From assembly GCA_019916065.1 (NCBI GenBank), contig CM034238.1, positions 2,444,199 to 2,508,198 of the forward strand: 64,000 bases of DNA, written 5' to 3'. The translations under genes were made by a program, and so were the position numbers. The stretch's first letter is position 1. Each line of letters begins with the position of its first letter. This DNA comes from Vitellaria paradoxa (Eukaryota; Streptophyta; Magnoliopsida; Ericales; Sapotaceae). The notes below the pieces were generated by a model. It was not told the origin of the DNA, did no database searches, and was given only the letters and a program-made list of their open reading frames with translations. This document shows positions 11,850-22,800 of the stretch, in pieces.

Positions 11850-13130
11850 CTTGACTTATCTATGTACTCCTTCAAGTGCCCTTATCTTACCAGGTGCTCC
11901 AGGTTTTGCCGTAGAGAATGGCAAAATCATGTGCGGTGTCCGTTATCCTGGTAACAAGCACAGTAATCTTTGTGACTTTTCTTGCCTGGGAAGTCAGGCA
12001 ACTTCCTCAGCCATCTGAAATATGGTTTATCCCGGATTTGGGGCAAGATCCTAAAAATGGGCCCCTTGAAAACCGTGTTAATGGCCCCAAACATGGATTT
12101 TCCTTCCCCAGCGTACTCTGGCCTTTTCCCTTTGTTTTTTTTTTCTTGAATGTTCCAGATCTTCCCTCCTTCTGCTCGGCCGACCTAGTCTCGTCCTCAA
12201 CTTGAGCATATTTTTCAATCCTGCACATAACATCAGACATATTGACCACCGGTTACTTTGTCAGTGATAGCCAAAATCTGTTTTCTTTTCGTAACCCCAA
12301 TTTAAACGAGGTTAAAGCAAGTTGCTCTAAATATTCTTCTACTTCGTTGTAAAGTTCCATATACCTCTGTGAGTAATCCCTCAAGTTTTCTCCACTCTTC
12401 TTCTTCATTGTGAGTAGCGCATTAGTGGTTTTTGACTGTTTGACGTTAGCTAAAAATCATGTAACAAACTCCTCGGCAAGTTGCTTCTAGCCATTGGAGA
12501 GTCGTGTCTCCCAGACTTTATGGAAACACTCTGCACATAAGATTATCGTTCCTGCTCTAAAGTGTTATTACTTGAATGTAATGACGGTAATGTGCCAAAT
12601 GGTCAGATTTACCGTCATAAAGATTAAGCCTTGGAGTCTAAAACTTCTTTGGAGGCTCCACTTCACTAATGTCTTTGGCAAATGGGGAGGTAGAGATTTA
12701 CCCCATGGCCCTCCTTGCCATCATGCGTGTGCTTCGATCAGGGGCCTCCCATTCACTATAGTACTCATTCTCTACCACCTTCATCTTATCAGGCTTTTTG
12801 GACTTTGTGGTAGCATTTTTTTTACTAGAGGAGCTTTCGTTTTCATCGGGGTGCTTTCTATGGCTAGACTGTTTCTTTTATGGGAGTCTCCTTTACGGTG
12901 AGACTTCGATAACCTTTCTTCTTGTGGTTGTAACTCCTCCGGATGTTGAATCTCGGTGGAACGTTCTCCAGCAGGCCCAGAAATGGGGACTTCTTTTTGA
13001 ACAAATGCGCCTGCACGCCTAGGGTGAGATTGTATTTCGTTGGCCTCCACTGCCTCCTCATCGCCCGCATTCTTCGAGTCACTAGCCATGGTGTCATGGC
13101 TTTCGTCTGAATCAGATTATGAATCATCTG
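11850..13130 (-). pseudogene. Gypsy gag region
   Basis: Several overlapping broken frames. One contains a segment (SDVMCRIEKYAQVEDE, about 12.2 kb) with the helical 'R-x-E-K-Y-x-x-x-E-E/D' style of Tat-lineage gag. A charged Lys-rich stretch and a degenerate zinc knuckle follow. Multiple stops and a frameshift show it is dead. Confidence 0.6.
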
Positions 13131-13464
13131 GATTGGTTTCGGCTTGAGTCACTGATTTCCCTTTTTCTTTGCTCAGCTCAAGGAGTATCTCCTCTACTTC
13201 AACTTGTTTTTTCACTCGCCTTTGCGAGTAACTCTTGCCTTCACGTTGCAACTTCTGGGTCATTCATCTTTCTCCTTCTACTGGGGCTCCAATCCTAGAG
13301 TTCGTGTCACCAATGTGCTTTCTTTCGTCTTTGATGGTGTAACTTTGTCTCCCACGTGAGGAGAAAGGTGGGAGGGTTGTGTTTCCGCAAGAAGTCATTA
13401 TCGAAAAAGTTTTAAGGGACAAAGAATCCTCAAGAATAAGGGAGTGTGGGGAACAACGAAACGA

Positions 13465-13735
13465 GCCCCATCGTGGGCGCTAAAAGTTCAACAATGAAAA
13501 ATCACTACCGGAACTACTCACCATGTCAATCAGAAATACAACCGCTGACTTGCCGAGCACAAAGAAAATAAAAGTTACGGTCGGAGTGGGAGTTCCCAAC
13601 CAGAAAATCATCCGATACTTAAGTTAGCAAAATCTTTAAAGAGAATAAAGGAATGTAGTGTAGTAAGCAATGCACTAAGTTGACAATAATGAGCGTATAT
13701 GAATTTCTGAATTTCTGAATTTCTCAAGCTCAATT
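13465..13735 (-). mobile_element. Primer-binding site and 5' LTR remnant of the gypsy element
   Basis: On the minus strand the sequence AGCGCCCACGATGGGGC (13465-13481) resembles the 'GGCGCCCACCGTGGGGC' type primer-binding region found just inside the 5' LTR of Tat/Ogre-type elements. Upstream of it (13482 to about 13735) is moderately GC-richer sequence, probably LTR, before the composition changes to host-like AT-rich DNA. I cannot delimit the LTR without its partner. Confidence 0.5.
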
Positions 13736-15132
13736 AATATTTAGATATTTAATATTACATGAATTGTTGTTGTGAGATAAGTTAAATTTTTTAGAGTTTT
13801 CAAATCTAGTTACTGTTTAGTATTTTTTTTTTATTTTAATTTACTATTTCAACTAAATATAGGTTGGATTTTTGGATTTAACTAAATATATTATTTTATT
13901 ATTTACTTCATACTCACTTTAAATTTTATTATTCAAATGGATCTCAAACCCAACCCACTACAAATGGGAAATTATCGGTAGGGATGATTAAACTAAAGTA
14001 ATACCAGCCACAGTAGCATTCACGGTAAAAGCGATAAGCTTTTTACTGGATTTGAAATTTTTATTCATAAATAATGGAGTTAAAGATACTTATGAGCTTC
14101 ACGTTCTTTCGGAACTGATGCATGAGGACAAAGTAATTTAGTTCATATTGTTTATTACAAAATCTTCTTGCCTTCATAATTTGTTTTATATAAATTTTGC
14201 TGTCAGCAGGCAACCAAATTATACATTGCTATTATTTTTTTGGTTAATGTACTTGTTTGAATGATTGTCGCAATCTTACCCTTGTGGTGCTCAAATTGCT
14301 TGTTTTCTTTTCCTTTTTTTTTTTTTAACTAGAGAATTATATTGATGCATCTTGAGACACAAACAAAAAACCGATATCGAAAAGCTTTCGAATAACTTGC
14401 GAATAACGCTATTTGAATTATTAGTTTAAAAATCTAATAATTCAAATATATTTATATTTATTTGATTTCAAAAAATATATAAATATATTTAAATTATTTA
14501 ATATTAATATAATAGTCTAAACAAGATTATTCAAGTGTTGGCATTGAAAACGATGTCAACTCTCCCAAATTCCTGAAGGTATCCACATGATCTTCAACTA
14601 AATTTTGTTGATGTTTGTGCGTGAAAAAAATCATTTTACGGGCCACCTTCTTTTAAAGTGAACTTGCATACAAGAAAAGAGTGAATTAAAGTGGTTAGAG
14701 AGTTCCTTAATCAGGGACACTTTGAGATTCAATCTAGGGGTGTGTAAGAAGAATGATAAACCTGTGTAGATAAATAAGTCCACTATGCATATACCTATGT
14801 TATTATAGATGTAAAATGACAAATTCCATTGCCATCATTTGATTATAGTGGTGATAAGTAGCTAAACATTAAATACTCGTGATGGTATTAGTGTTGGTTT
14901 AGTGAAAAAATTCGATGTCATAGGTTCAAATCTTACAAAGCGTGATTCTGTTCTTGTTAGATTTAATTACGATGAAATAACTTCACTAACTTGAATAAAT
15001 ACCTTAATTTTACCTTCTACAGATTAAAAAGAAAAAAGTGGAGGAAAGAAAAATCCTTCGAAGTGGCCTTTTCTTTCCTTTGAAGTGGTCTTTTTGTGAG
15101 ATATTCTTTTAATCTTTGTTTTGATTCACTTG

Positions 15133-15258
15133 AGTGTCCTGAATCAAATAATTATAAAATTATTTGATCCCAATTTAAATAAAATATAATCTTGTAGTGT
15201 CCTGAATCAAATAATTATAAAATTATTTGATCCCAATTTAAATAAAATATAATCTTGT
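15133..15258. repeat. Exact-looking 63-bp tandem duplication
   Basis: A unit beginning AGTGTCCTGAATCAAATA and ending AATATAATCTTGT occurs twice head to tail (15133-15195 and 15196-15258) with no difference I can see. The unit contains a short palindrome (AAATAATTATAAAATTATTT). The lack of divergence suggests a recent slippage or duplication event. Confidence 0.85.
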
Positions 15259-15801
15259 ATTGTATAGTATATTTTATGATCAGGGCAATATATTTTCTGA
15301 TCAAAGAACGCATATTAAGCTATTTATTTATTTATTTTGGGCGTATACTGATGGTTATAAGAAACTTTAATATATATGCGGGTAAGTGAATTGCATGAAA
15401 AGTTTTGGGAGAAAATTGAAGAATGCATAGGGCAATTCTCTCGTCCTTTGATTAATTATTATATATTAATTATTTACTCAAATAAAATGAGACCTACAAA
15501 TATCTCAAATTTCAACAATAGATTATATGTGTTTGAATTTATAATTATATATATATGGTTTGTTTGGAATTCTCAAAAAAACTCAAAAAACTTTAAAAGT
15601 TTTTAAATCTCTCCCATCAAATTTTGTCATTTATCATTTTTACATAACATCAACCCTATCTTTTGATTTTTTTTTTTTACTCCAAATACCCTCATATTCA
15701 GATTTATATTTAAATATTTAAATACTTAATAAATATGTTAAATAATTAATTTATTTCAAAATTAATTAAAATGTTTTCTTTCAAAGCAAACAATCAACTA
15801 A

Positions 15802-15938
15802 GGGTGAGTTTGGTTTGCAATAAAACTCAAAAAATCTCTATAAATCTCTATTAACTTTATATCACATCAACTTTTTTCTTTCACTGCACGTATTACGAAC
15901 TCTCAATTTATCTCAATTTATCTTACTTCAAACTCACC
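15802..15938. mobile_element. Small MITE (about 137 bp), present in both duplicated blocks
   Basis: The left end GGGTGAGTTTGGTTTGC and right end CTTCAAACTCACC are inverted repeats. TAA precedes the left end. A related copy occupies the matching position of the other block (about 20555-20690, ending CCAAACTCACC), so insertion preceded the tandem duplication. Confidence 0.55.
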
Positions 15939-16043
15939 TCAGCAGGACCAAAAGGGATGAGAGAACAAATAATATACGTATTATTAAATGACATAAAAAC
16001 CCTTCTTTGTAACATACAATTAATCTTGAACTAAGCCTTGCCT

Positions 16044-17890
16044 TTAGCCGTTAGTAGTTCCGTTAGCAGACCCCATCTCAACGTTACCATTGCTGTTAAC
16101 TGCCATGTTCTTCTCCAGCTCTCTCGCCGTTGCCCTCCACCTAAAGAAGGTGCCGAACAATTCCTGCATCTCCTCGAGGGTTCTACCTTGTGTTTCTGGG
16201 TACAGCGTATAAAAGAACACAAACCCCACAATGGAGAATCCCATGTAGAGAAAGAAGGCCCCACCAATCGTGATCCCCTTCTGGAGAGAGAGAAAAGTCA
16301 TTGACACAACTCCACTAACCACGCGGTTCATAGCCACCCCCATGCTAGTCCCCTGCGCCCGCAGCCGCAATGGAAAAATCTCCGCACTGTAGACCCACGT
16401 GATGGGCCCCATCCCGATCGAGAACGTCGCGACGATCGCTAACACCGACGCGATGGCCAAAGAAATGGCCCACATCAGTTTCTCCTGGGAGTGATCAATG
16501 ATGGTCAAACACACTCCTAGAGCACCAAGGGACACGATCACTCCACCAACGCTGCTCAAGAGTAACGGTCTTCGTCCGACCCGATCCAGTAGAAAGGTCG
16601 CTACCAGAATGAATAGGGTCTTCGTAACTCCAACGGCTACGGTGGCGAGTAGCTTCTCGTTGTCGCTTGTTATACCTGCTTTCTCGAATATCTTTGGGCT
16701 GTACAAGACTACGGAGTCTATGCCGGAAATTTGTTGGAAGAAGTGAATTCCGACGCCGCAGAGGAGGATGTGGCGGACGGTTGGCGTTGGGTGGACGAGG
16801 AGTTCCTTCCAGACCCCTTCGCCGTGACTGCGCTTCGGCACTGCAACGACGTCGTCGTTGCACTCCTGTGGAATTCCGACGGCTTCTTTGATGTCGGCCA
16901 GCCTCATCAGAGCCTCCTCTTTCGAATTGGAGGTCTTGTCGAGAACTTTCTTCGCCTCGCCGAGTCGACCCTGTAAAGTGAGCCACCGCGGCGATTCTGG
17001 CATGGCCAGCACGCCGAGGGCCAAGAACACTGACGGAATCGCTCCGACTCCGAGCATGAATCGCCATCCCAGGTTAAGCGGAAGTTTCGAGAACGCCCAG
17101 TTCGATACATACCCAAGCATTATACCTAAACCAACGAACACATATATATATATTATCAGAAAAAGAGCTGTTTATATGCATTGTATGTGTGAATGTATCA
17201 CATATGTATATATACCCGCGTTGATGAAGACTTCGGGGAAGGAGGTGAGGAAACCGCGGGTTGCGGCAGGAGACACCTCGGCGGTGTACACGGGGGCAAT
17301 CATGAGGGCGTAGCCGACGCCGACGCCGGCGACGAAGCGGCCCACCATGAGGAAGGCGTAGTTGGTGGCGAAGCCCATGACAAGGGCTCCGGCGAAGAAT
17401 ATCACGGAGGCGAGGACGATGGTGTACCGGCGGCCAATCCAGTCGGAGGTCCGGCCGGCGGCGGCGGATCCAAAGAGGGAATAGACGTTGAGGATACCCA
17501 TGATGATTTCCAGCTGGACGTCGGAGAGTTTGAGGTCCTTCTTGATGTAGATCCCTGCTCCGCTCATCACCCCAATATCTGCATATCATCATCAACACAA
17601 CTCAACAAAGTAAATGATCAATCCCTCTACCTTAATTCTCTGATGCCTTTCTTTCACCCAGAAAATTGCAAGCTATAAGTAGAATAAAGTAAAATAGCAC
17701 TATTGTTTGTGATTTGAGAAAGAAACTTACCATAACCGAGTAAGGTGGAAGTCATGGAAGCCAAAAGGGCACAAGCAGAAGCATACTTGTTCCATTTTCT
17801 TTTCACGGGAGGATCAAATCCTGTGATATCACGTGGCCGCTGCTCCGGTTGGCCGGAAACTCCATTGTTCTGAGGCTTCCGGTCAGCCAT
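16044..17890 (-). CDS. Polyol/monosaccharide transporter (PLT family), copy B
   Basis: Same family and expected role as copy A: proton-linked polyol/sugar import at the plasma membrane. Exons 17890-17731, 17578-17216 and 17125-16044 join in frame through GT-AG introns to about 534 residues. Exons 1 and 2 are identical in length to copy A (160 and 363 nt); exon 3 is 12 nt shorter at the C-terminal tail, which ends MGSANGTTNG. Motifs GRTSDWIGRR, PESPRWL, LDRVGRR and PETQGRTLEE are all present. Differences from copy A are mainly conservative substitutions in exon 3 (for example SGVVSMTFLSLQKG against SGAISMTFLSLKKG). Both copies look functional and could be specialised in expression. Confidence 0.93.
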
Positions 17891-17894
17891 TCTT

Positions 17895-17946
<52 letters not shown>

Positions 17947-18099
17947 AGTGAATAATATTGCTACTGATATATTAGATTACTTGAGATTTTAGACGTTCAT
18001 GACCACAGAGAGAGGGAAAGGGGGAGAGAGCTGTTGTCTGAAGTATGGAGATGGGATTCTCCGGTTGTGTCATTTCAGTTGTGCAGTACTTATTATATA
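17891..18099 (-). promoter_or_regulatory. 5' leader and TATA box of transporter copy B
   Basis: On the minus strand CTATATAATA (core 18092-18099) lies about 200 bp upstream of the ATG. The leader contains a (GA)n run at about 17911-17944 and a TA run next to the start, in the same arrangement as copy A but with a longer GA tract and shorter TA tract. Confidence 0.55.
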
Positions 18100-18239
18100 G
18101 ACAGTTGTATTACTCATGGTGACGATGGATGATGTGATTATTGATCTATATTAGGTTTGAGTCTCTTCCTAGACTCCGGTGAGCATACGCCGTTGGAGAA
18201 CGCCAATTTTTTATTTTAATTTGCTTGTGAACTTAATTT

Positions 18240-19139
18240 TGATACCCAACAGTAAATTTAATTTATTGTTTATTAATAAAAATAAAATAAAATTTTAAAC
18301 TAATAAAATTGTTTTAATCAACTAAAAACTTGAAATTTCAAATACATGAACTGTTATTGCATGATAGTGTACAATTTTCTTTTATTTTTAGCATTTTCCC
18401 TATTTTATATAATGAGTTTTTTTTTTTCAAGTGAAAAATCATACCACTAATAATAAAAGCAAAGTTAGCTGTGTTCTCGTATTCATAATTAAAAAGGGCC
18501 ACAACTAGAAATTCCTCCTGTGGGATACATTTTTAAAAATTAAATAATTATTTAAAAAATTAAATATACACTTAGCGCTAAACATAAATTTTAATTTTTC
18601 TCACTTTGTTTAATTCGTGTTCTCTTATTTTTGACAATTTACATTTACATTTTCAATTCTTAATTTTTTGAAAAAAAAATTATTTTAATTAAACATAGGC
18701 TTATTAGATGATGCGTTGGATATTTGGATTTAGAACAACGAGAATAAGAGTTGTTTATCGAGGGATGTGCCATTTAGAATTTTGAAAAAATAAGAAAGAG
18801 AGTATTTAGTTCAAAATTATATATATATATATATATATATTTCCATATAAAAATAGAATGGATAATAAAAAAATGTCACGTAGTAGGTTTATTAGATATG
18901 AGTTGAATTTTTAGATTTGAAAAAATAGACTATGAGTTATTTCTTGAGAAATATGCCATATAAGATTATAAAAAAAAAAAAAAAAGAGAGTGAGTATTTA
19001 TTTTAAAATTTTACATAAAAAAGTAAAACAAATTTTACACAATAATTATGTTGTATTTTTAAATAATATTCTAGGCAAATGATATAATCTATAAAGTTTT
19101 ATAACCAAAAAAAAAATACGAGTAATCAAATTATTGAAT
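18240..19139. other. Upstream spacer of copy B with a diverged two-unit repeat
   Basis: The first part matches the spacer upstream of copy A. Two related units at about 18695-18870 and 18885-19030 share 'TTATTAGAT...GAGTT...TTTAGATTTGAAAAA...GTTATT...GAG..ATGCCAT' and each ends in a TA or A run. No gene recognised. Confidence 0.5.
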
Positions 19140-20700
19140 TAAATTATTGTTAGAAATGATTAAACTAAAACAATTCCAGTGACAGTTGCATTCATGAGTG
19201 CTAGAATTATAATTCGTGCTCGTTACATTCAGGTACTAAAAAAATGTGTAAATGTCTGAGCACAATAAAATGAATTTGTACTATTAACACCGTGAGGTAT
19301 ATTTTAAGATTTTGACTATGTGAAAAGGACGCGAGAAGCACGTTGATACTTACTAGATGGTCGCTCCCGTGAGTTTCGGACAGGTAGTTTTGTAAATTAT
19401 TTTTCAAAAGTTAATTTCATCTAAAGTTTTAATACAGAATGTATTGTACATTATAAGAAATTTATATTAGGATTTTGTAAGACTAGGACTGAGAGAAAAG
19501 AGGAGAATAAGTTGAGTTTTCTTTAAGAGTTTTTAAGATTTTTCTTCATATAGTTCTTGTACTTTCTTAATCCATTGTTGGAGGTTACATAGTGAAAATT
19601 AGATCTTTTTTTTTTTTTTGATGACCCGGAACCTGGGCCGGATAAAATCCTTTGGACTCACCCGACTTGCCAAACCGGGGGGGAGGGAGCGGCCCGACTC
19701 AAGGCATCCCACCGTTTAAGTCGCGGTAGTGCACCTGGGGTAATTCGAACCCCACACTCCAGTATGTAAACTCTGGAAGGGGCTCGTCTCGACCACCACG
19801 CTAGACCGCGGGGTCTGTGAAAACTAGATCTTATCATACCTGTGGACGTAGTTAAACCACAAAAATCTTGTGTTTTTTTATTGTCAGTATTTTTTTTTTT
19901 TTGGCTTTTATATTTTTGTCATTATTTATTAATGTATTGCATAAAGGTAATCCAATATTTCACGGAACACAAAATAAAAGCGGTAAGCTTTTTACTAGAT
20001 TCGAAATTTTTATTTATAAACAATAGAGTTAGAAGACTTCAATGTTCACGTTCTTTTGGAACTGATTCATTAGGGCAAAGTAATTTAGTTCATATTGTTT
20101 ATTACAAAATCTTCTTGCCTTTACAATTTGTTTTATATAAATCTGTTGTCAGCAGGCAACCAGATTATATATTGTTATTATTTTTTTGGCCAACGTACTT
20201 GTTTGAATGATTGTTGCAATCTTACCCTTGTGGTCCAGAGTGCTAAACCAAATTTGTCACAACCCTTTTTTCCTTTTTCTTTTTGTGGCTTGGGAACGAG
20301 CAAGATGCCTCCTGAGGCACCCACAAGATGTGAACTAAAACTTCTTGATGATAGTTATAAGAAACTTTTTATATATGCACTCATGTATGTATATATTTAT
20401 GCGTGTAAGTGAATTGCATGAAAAGTTTGGGAAGAAATTGAAGAATGCACGGGGCAATTCTCTCGTCCTCTTTGATTAATAATATATTAATTATTTAATC
20501 AAACAAAATCAGACTTAATTACAAATATCTAAAAATTTATCGAGAGGTTATGATTCCGTTTGGTTTGTAAATAAATTTCAAAAAATTCTATAAATCTCTG
20601 TTAACTTTATATTACATCAATTTTTTTCTTTCACTATACATGTTACGAACTCTCAATTTATCTCATTTTATCTTATTCCAAACTCACCCTATATACGTTC
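19140..20700. repeat. Duplicated block X' (upstream of copy B, matches 13980-15950)
   Basis: Collinear counterpart of block X, interrupted near its start by the SINE at 19606-19816 and neighbouring sequence. Shared landmarks are GTAAGCTTTTTACTAGAT, TGTTTATTACAAAATCTTC, CAATCTTACCCTTGTGG and GTGAATTGCATGAAAAG. It contains no recognisable gene; open frames here are AT-rich and not conserved between the two blocks. Confidence 0.75.
19606..19816 (-). mobile_element. tRNA-related SINE with poly-A tail
   Basis: Read on the minus strand, a GC-rich 200-bp body carries an A-box-like TAGCGTGGTGG (19793-19803) and a B-box-like GGTTCGAATTACC (19739-19751), an internal RNA polymerase III promoter arrangement. 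It ends in an A run (T run 19606-19619 on the plus strand). Flanking 14-bp direct repeats are GTGAAAATTAGATC (19592-19605) and GTGAAAACTAGATC (19817-19830), differing at one base. GC content is far above its surroundings. It encodes no protein. Confidence 0.85.
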
Positions 20701-21179
20701 GAATGATAGTACTTTAGTCCTTGATTAGGGGTGTGGTCACTTTTGATGGGTAAGAGCCGTCTAGGTGCAAAGAGACCAGTCTAGCTTAATTAGATAAATA
20801 AGAATAAAATATATATATATATATATATATGTTACCAATTAATGAGAATATATACATAGTGAATTCGGAGAGCTGATATAATAATATTTTGTTAATTTTA
20901 TGATTTATAATCTAAACCGTTAATTTTAAATTTAATAGTCCAGATGTATTTATATTTATTTTAAATTAAAATAGTATCAATGAATTTGACCAATTAAATT
21001 AAAATCTAAGGTCCACAATCAATATCACAAGTTGACATGATAAAAACTATGCAAGTCTCCCTTTTCCATATATAGTTATGCAAGTCCCCCTTTTTCATAT
21101 ATAGTTAGCAATGTTTATAATTATCAAAATTATGAGCAAGATTGCATGTGACAAAATTATGTGGAGAGACAAAAAGTAA
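20701..21179. other. AT-rich spacer
   Basis: Contains a TA microsatellite (about 20811-20831) and a short direct repeat (ATATATAGTTATGCAAGTCCC and a near copy, about 21067-21110). No gene seen. Confidence 0.5.
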
Positions 21180-21374
21180 GATATTTGGATTTGATGGCAC
21201 CAATTTAATGACGTTTTGTGAGCAAAGGACATAATCTTTTATATTTATGATATTTTCTAAAAAGTGTTATTGAAATATAAATAAATTGGAGTGATTTGAT
21301 GACATTTTATAGAAGAATATTACCCTTCACTTATTAATTGTGGCATTTTTTTAGTAATGTTATTAAATAATAAA

Positions 21375-21678
21375 TAAATTGTAATGATTTAATGACACTA
21401 TTAAAGAAGGTTGTTACTTATTCAATTGTTATGACATTTTTTAAGAAATGTCAAGTAAATTGCAATGATTTTATGACACTTTATCGTAAAATGTCATCAT
21501 TTACCTACTAGTTGGGTTTAAGGAAATAAATTGTAATGATTTAATGACACTATTAAAAACGGTTGTTACTTATTCAATTGTTGTGACATTTTTTAAGAAA
21601 TGTCAAATAAATTGCAATGATTTCATGACACTTTATCGTAAAATGTCATCATTTACCTACTAGTTGGGTTCAAGGGGG
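21375..21678. repeat. 152-bp tandem duplication inside the palindromic array
   Basis: Unit one starts TAAATTGTAATGATTTAATG at 21375 and recurs at 21527 with a few substitutions. Both units end CTACTAGTTGGGTT(T/C)AAGG. The second is followed directly by the MITE-like insertion. Confidence 0.8.
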
Positions 21679-21690
21679 TTGCAGTGAAGA

Positions 21691-21908
21691 AATTCACTGC
21701 AGGGGCTGCAGTGAAGAAATGAAGGGTTGAGATTCAATTTCACTTTAATAACACGCGACTTTTTACATTCTGCATTAATTGTGTTCCAATCAAATTTTTT
21801 TAACTTTTATTTTTATTTTAAAAATAATTTTAATTAAATTAAATTAGAACCATTCAATTAAAAATAATCAAATCTCAACCTTTGATTTTCCACTGCAGCC
21901 CCTGCAGT
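21691..21908. mobile_element. MITE-like element with CTGCAGGGGCTGCAG ends
   Basis: Long imperfect terminal inverted repeats: left CTGCAGGGGCTGCAGTG then GAAGGGTTGAGATT, right AATCTCAACCTTTG then CACTGCAGCCCCTGCAG. The ends themselves are nearly palindromic (CTGCAGGGGCTGCAG). The AT-rich interior has no open frame. A TACTAGTT string occurs on both sides (about 21659 and 21911) and may be the target duplication, but a partial extra copy of the end (TTGCAGTGAAGAAATTCA) on the left blurs the border. Confidence 0.6.
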
Positions 21909-22800
21909 TACTAGTTATTGCATTTTTAAGAAAATGCCAATAATTAACAAATAGCTTATAATGGTTTAATGACACTTTGGTAAATAATGTCACTCATAAT
22001 TGAACAGTAATTATGGCACTTTTTAAAAAAAATGTCATTAAATTCTAAGTAAAATCTAGTTTTTTAATGGCACTTAATTAGAGGATGTCACTATTTTTTA
22101 ACAATTGTGGCACTCTATTATTCTCTATTCTATCCTATTCTCTTATCTTTTATTTATTTATTTATAAAGTTTATTTTTTTATGTCTCACATCGAAAAATA
22201 TTACAACTTCACTTTCTTTTTTTGTATATAAAACTACTAAGTTGTGACATATAATTTTAAATGATATGAATGAACTCATAAATTCTTAAAAAAAAGTCAC
22301 TTACTTATAAATTCAGTACAGTTATAAAATTTATTTATTTTAAATACATTAGATATTAAATAAAAATATAAATAAAAAATTATATTAAAAATAGAAATAA
22401 AAATGAAAATACTTAAATAATAATTAGGTTATTTTTTTATAATAATTAGATTCTAATGGCATTTGTTAGAGTCACAAAAATACATAATTATGGCATTTAA
22501 AGTGCCATTTAAAGGTAATATGAAAACACTTTTAAAGTAATAAAATTTTTATAATGGCATTTCAAAGTGCTGTTAGCAAATATATTCAATGACATTTGAA
22601 AATGTCCAAAATAATATATTTTTTGACATTTAAAGTATCATAAAAGATACCAAACCATCTTGGTAGAATAACACCTTTAAGTGCCACAAAAGGTGTCACT
22701 AACACCAATTATGGCACAGGTATTTTCGCTTTTTTTTTTAAAATGCCATTAATTAAAAAATATCATTAAAAGAAATTTACCGTGACAATTATAATTGCTA

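Larger units (their letters stand above)
9211..13490 (-). mobile_element. Ty3/gypsy retrotransposon relic, Tat-like, 3' half missing
   Basis: On the minus strand the order is primer-binding site, gag, protease, reverse transcriptase, then the start of RNase H, the Ty3/gypsy order. The frame is broken by many stops and shifts. No integrase follows the RNase H piece at about 9.25 kb and no second LTR was seen, so the element is truncated. It lies in the spacer between the two transporter genes, in the 5' flank of copy A. The gag end carries a degenerate C-x2-C-x(n)-H-like knuckle (CACYQDNGHRT) near 11.9 kb, similar in style to Tat/Retand-lineage elements. Confidence 0.85.
13980..15950. repeat. 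Duplicated block X (downstream of copy B, matches 19140-20700)
   Basis: Long stretches are closely similar to 19140-20700 in the same orientation. Examples are the segments around TAAGCTTTTTACTGGAT (14035), TGTTTATTACAAAATCTTC (14150), CTTACCCTTGTGG (14275) and GTGAATTGCATGAAAAG (15385). Together with the two transporter genes this indicates tandem duplication of a gene-plus-5'-flank unit. No gene is recognised inside. A few hundred bases on each side are unique through later insertions, including a SINE in the other copy. Confidence 0.75.
21180..22800. repeat. Palindromic 'ATGACA(N)nTGTCAT' repeat array, probably a CACTA-like subterminal region
   Basis: The whole stretch is built from short, degenerate units in which TGACA/TGGCA + TTTT is followed by its inverted counterpart (AAAA + TGTCA/TGCCA), for example GACATTTTTTAAGAAATGTC near 21435 and again near 21590. 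Units are separated by A/T-rich linkers with 'AATTGTAATGATTTAATG'. Dense short inverted repeats of this kind are typical of subterminal regions of plant CACTA (En/Spm) elements. I did not find CACTA/TAGTG termini or a transposase, so the class is inferred. No protein-coding frame of note. Confidence 0.55.

Noticed and set aside
17074..17678. Arg-rich and Gly-rich frames over transporter exon 2
   Set aside because: Frame-shifted or antisense readings of the real exon, with no independent support.
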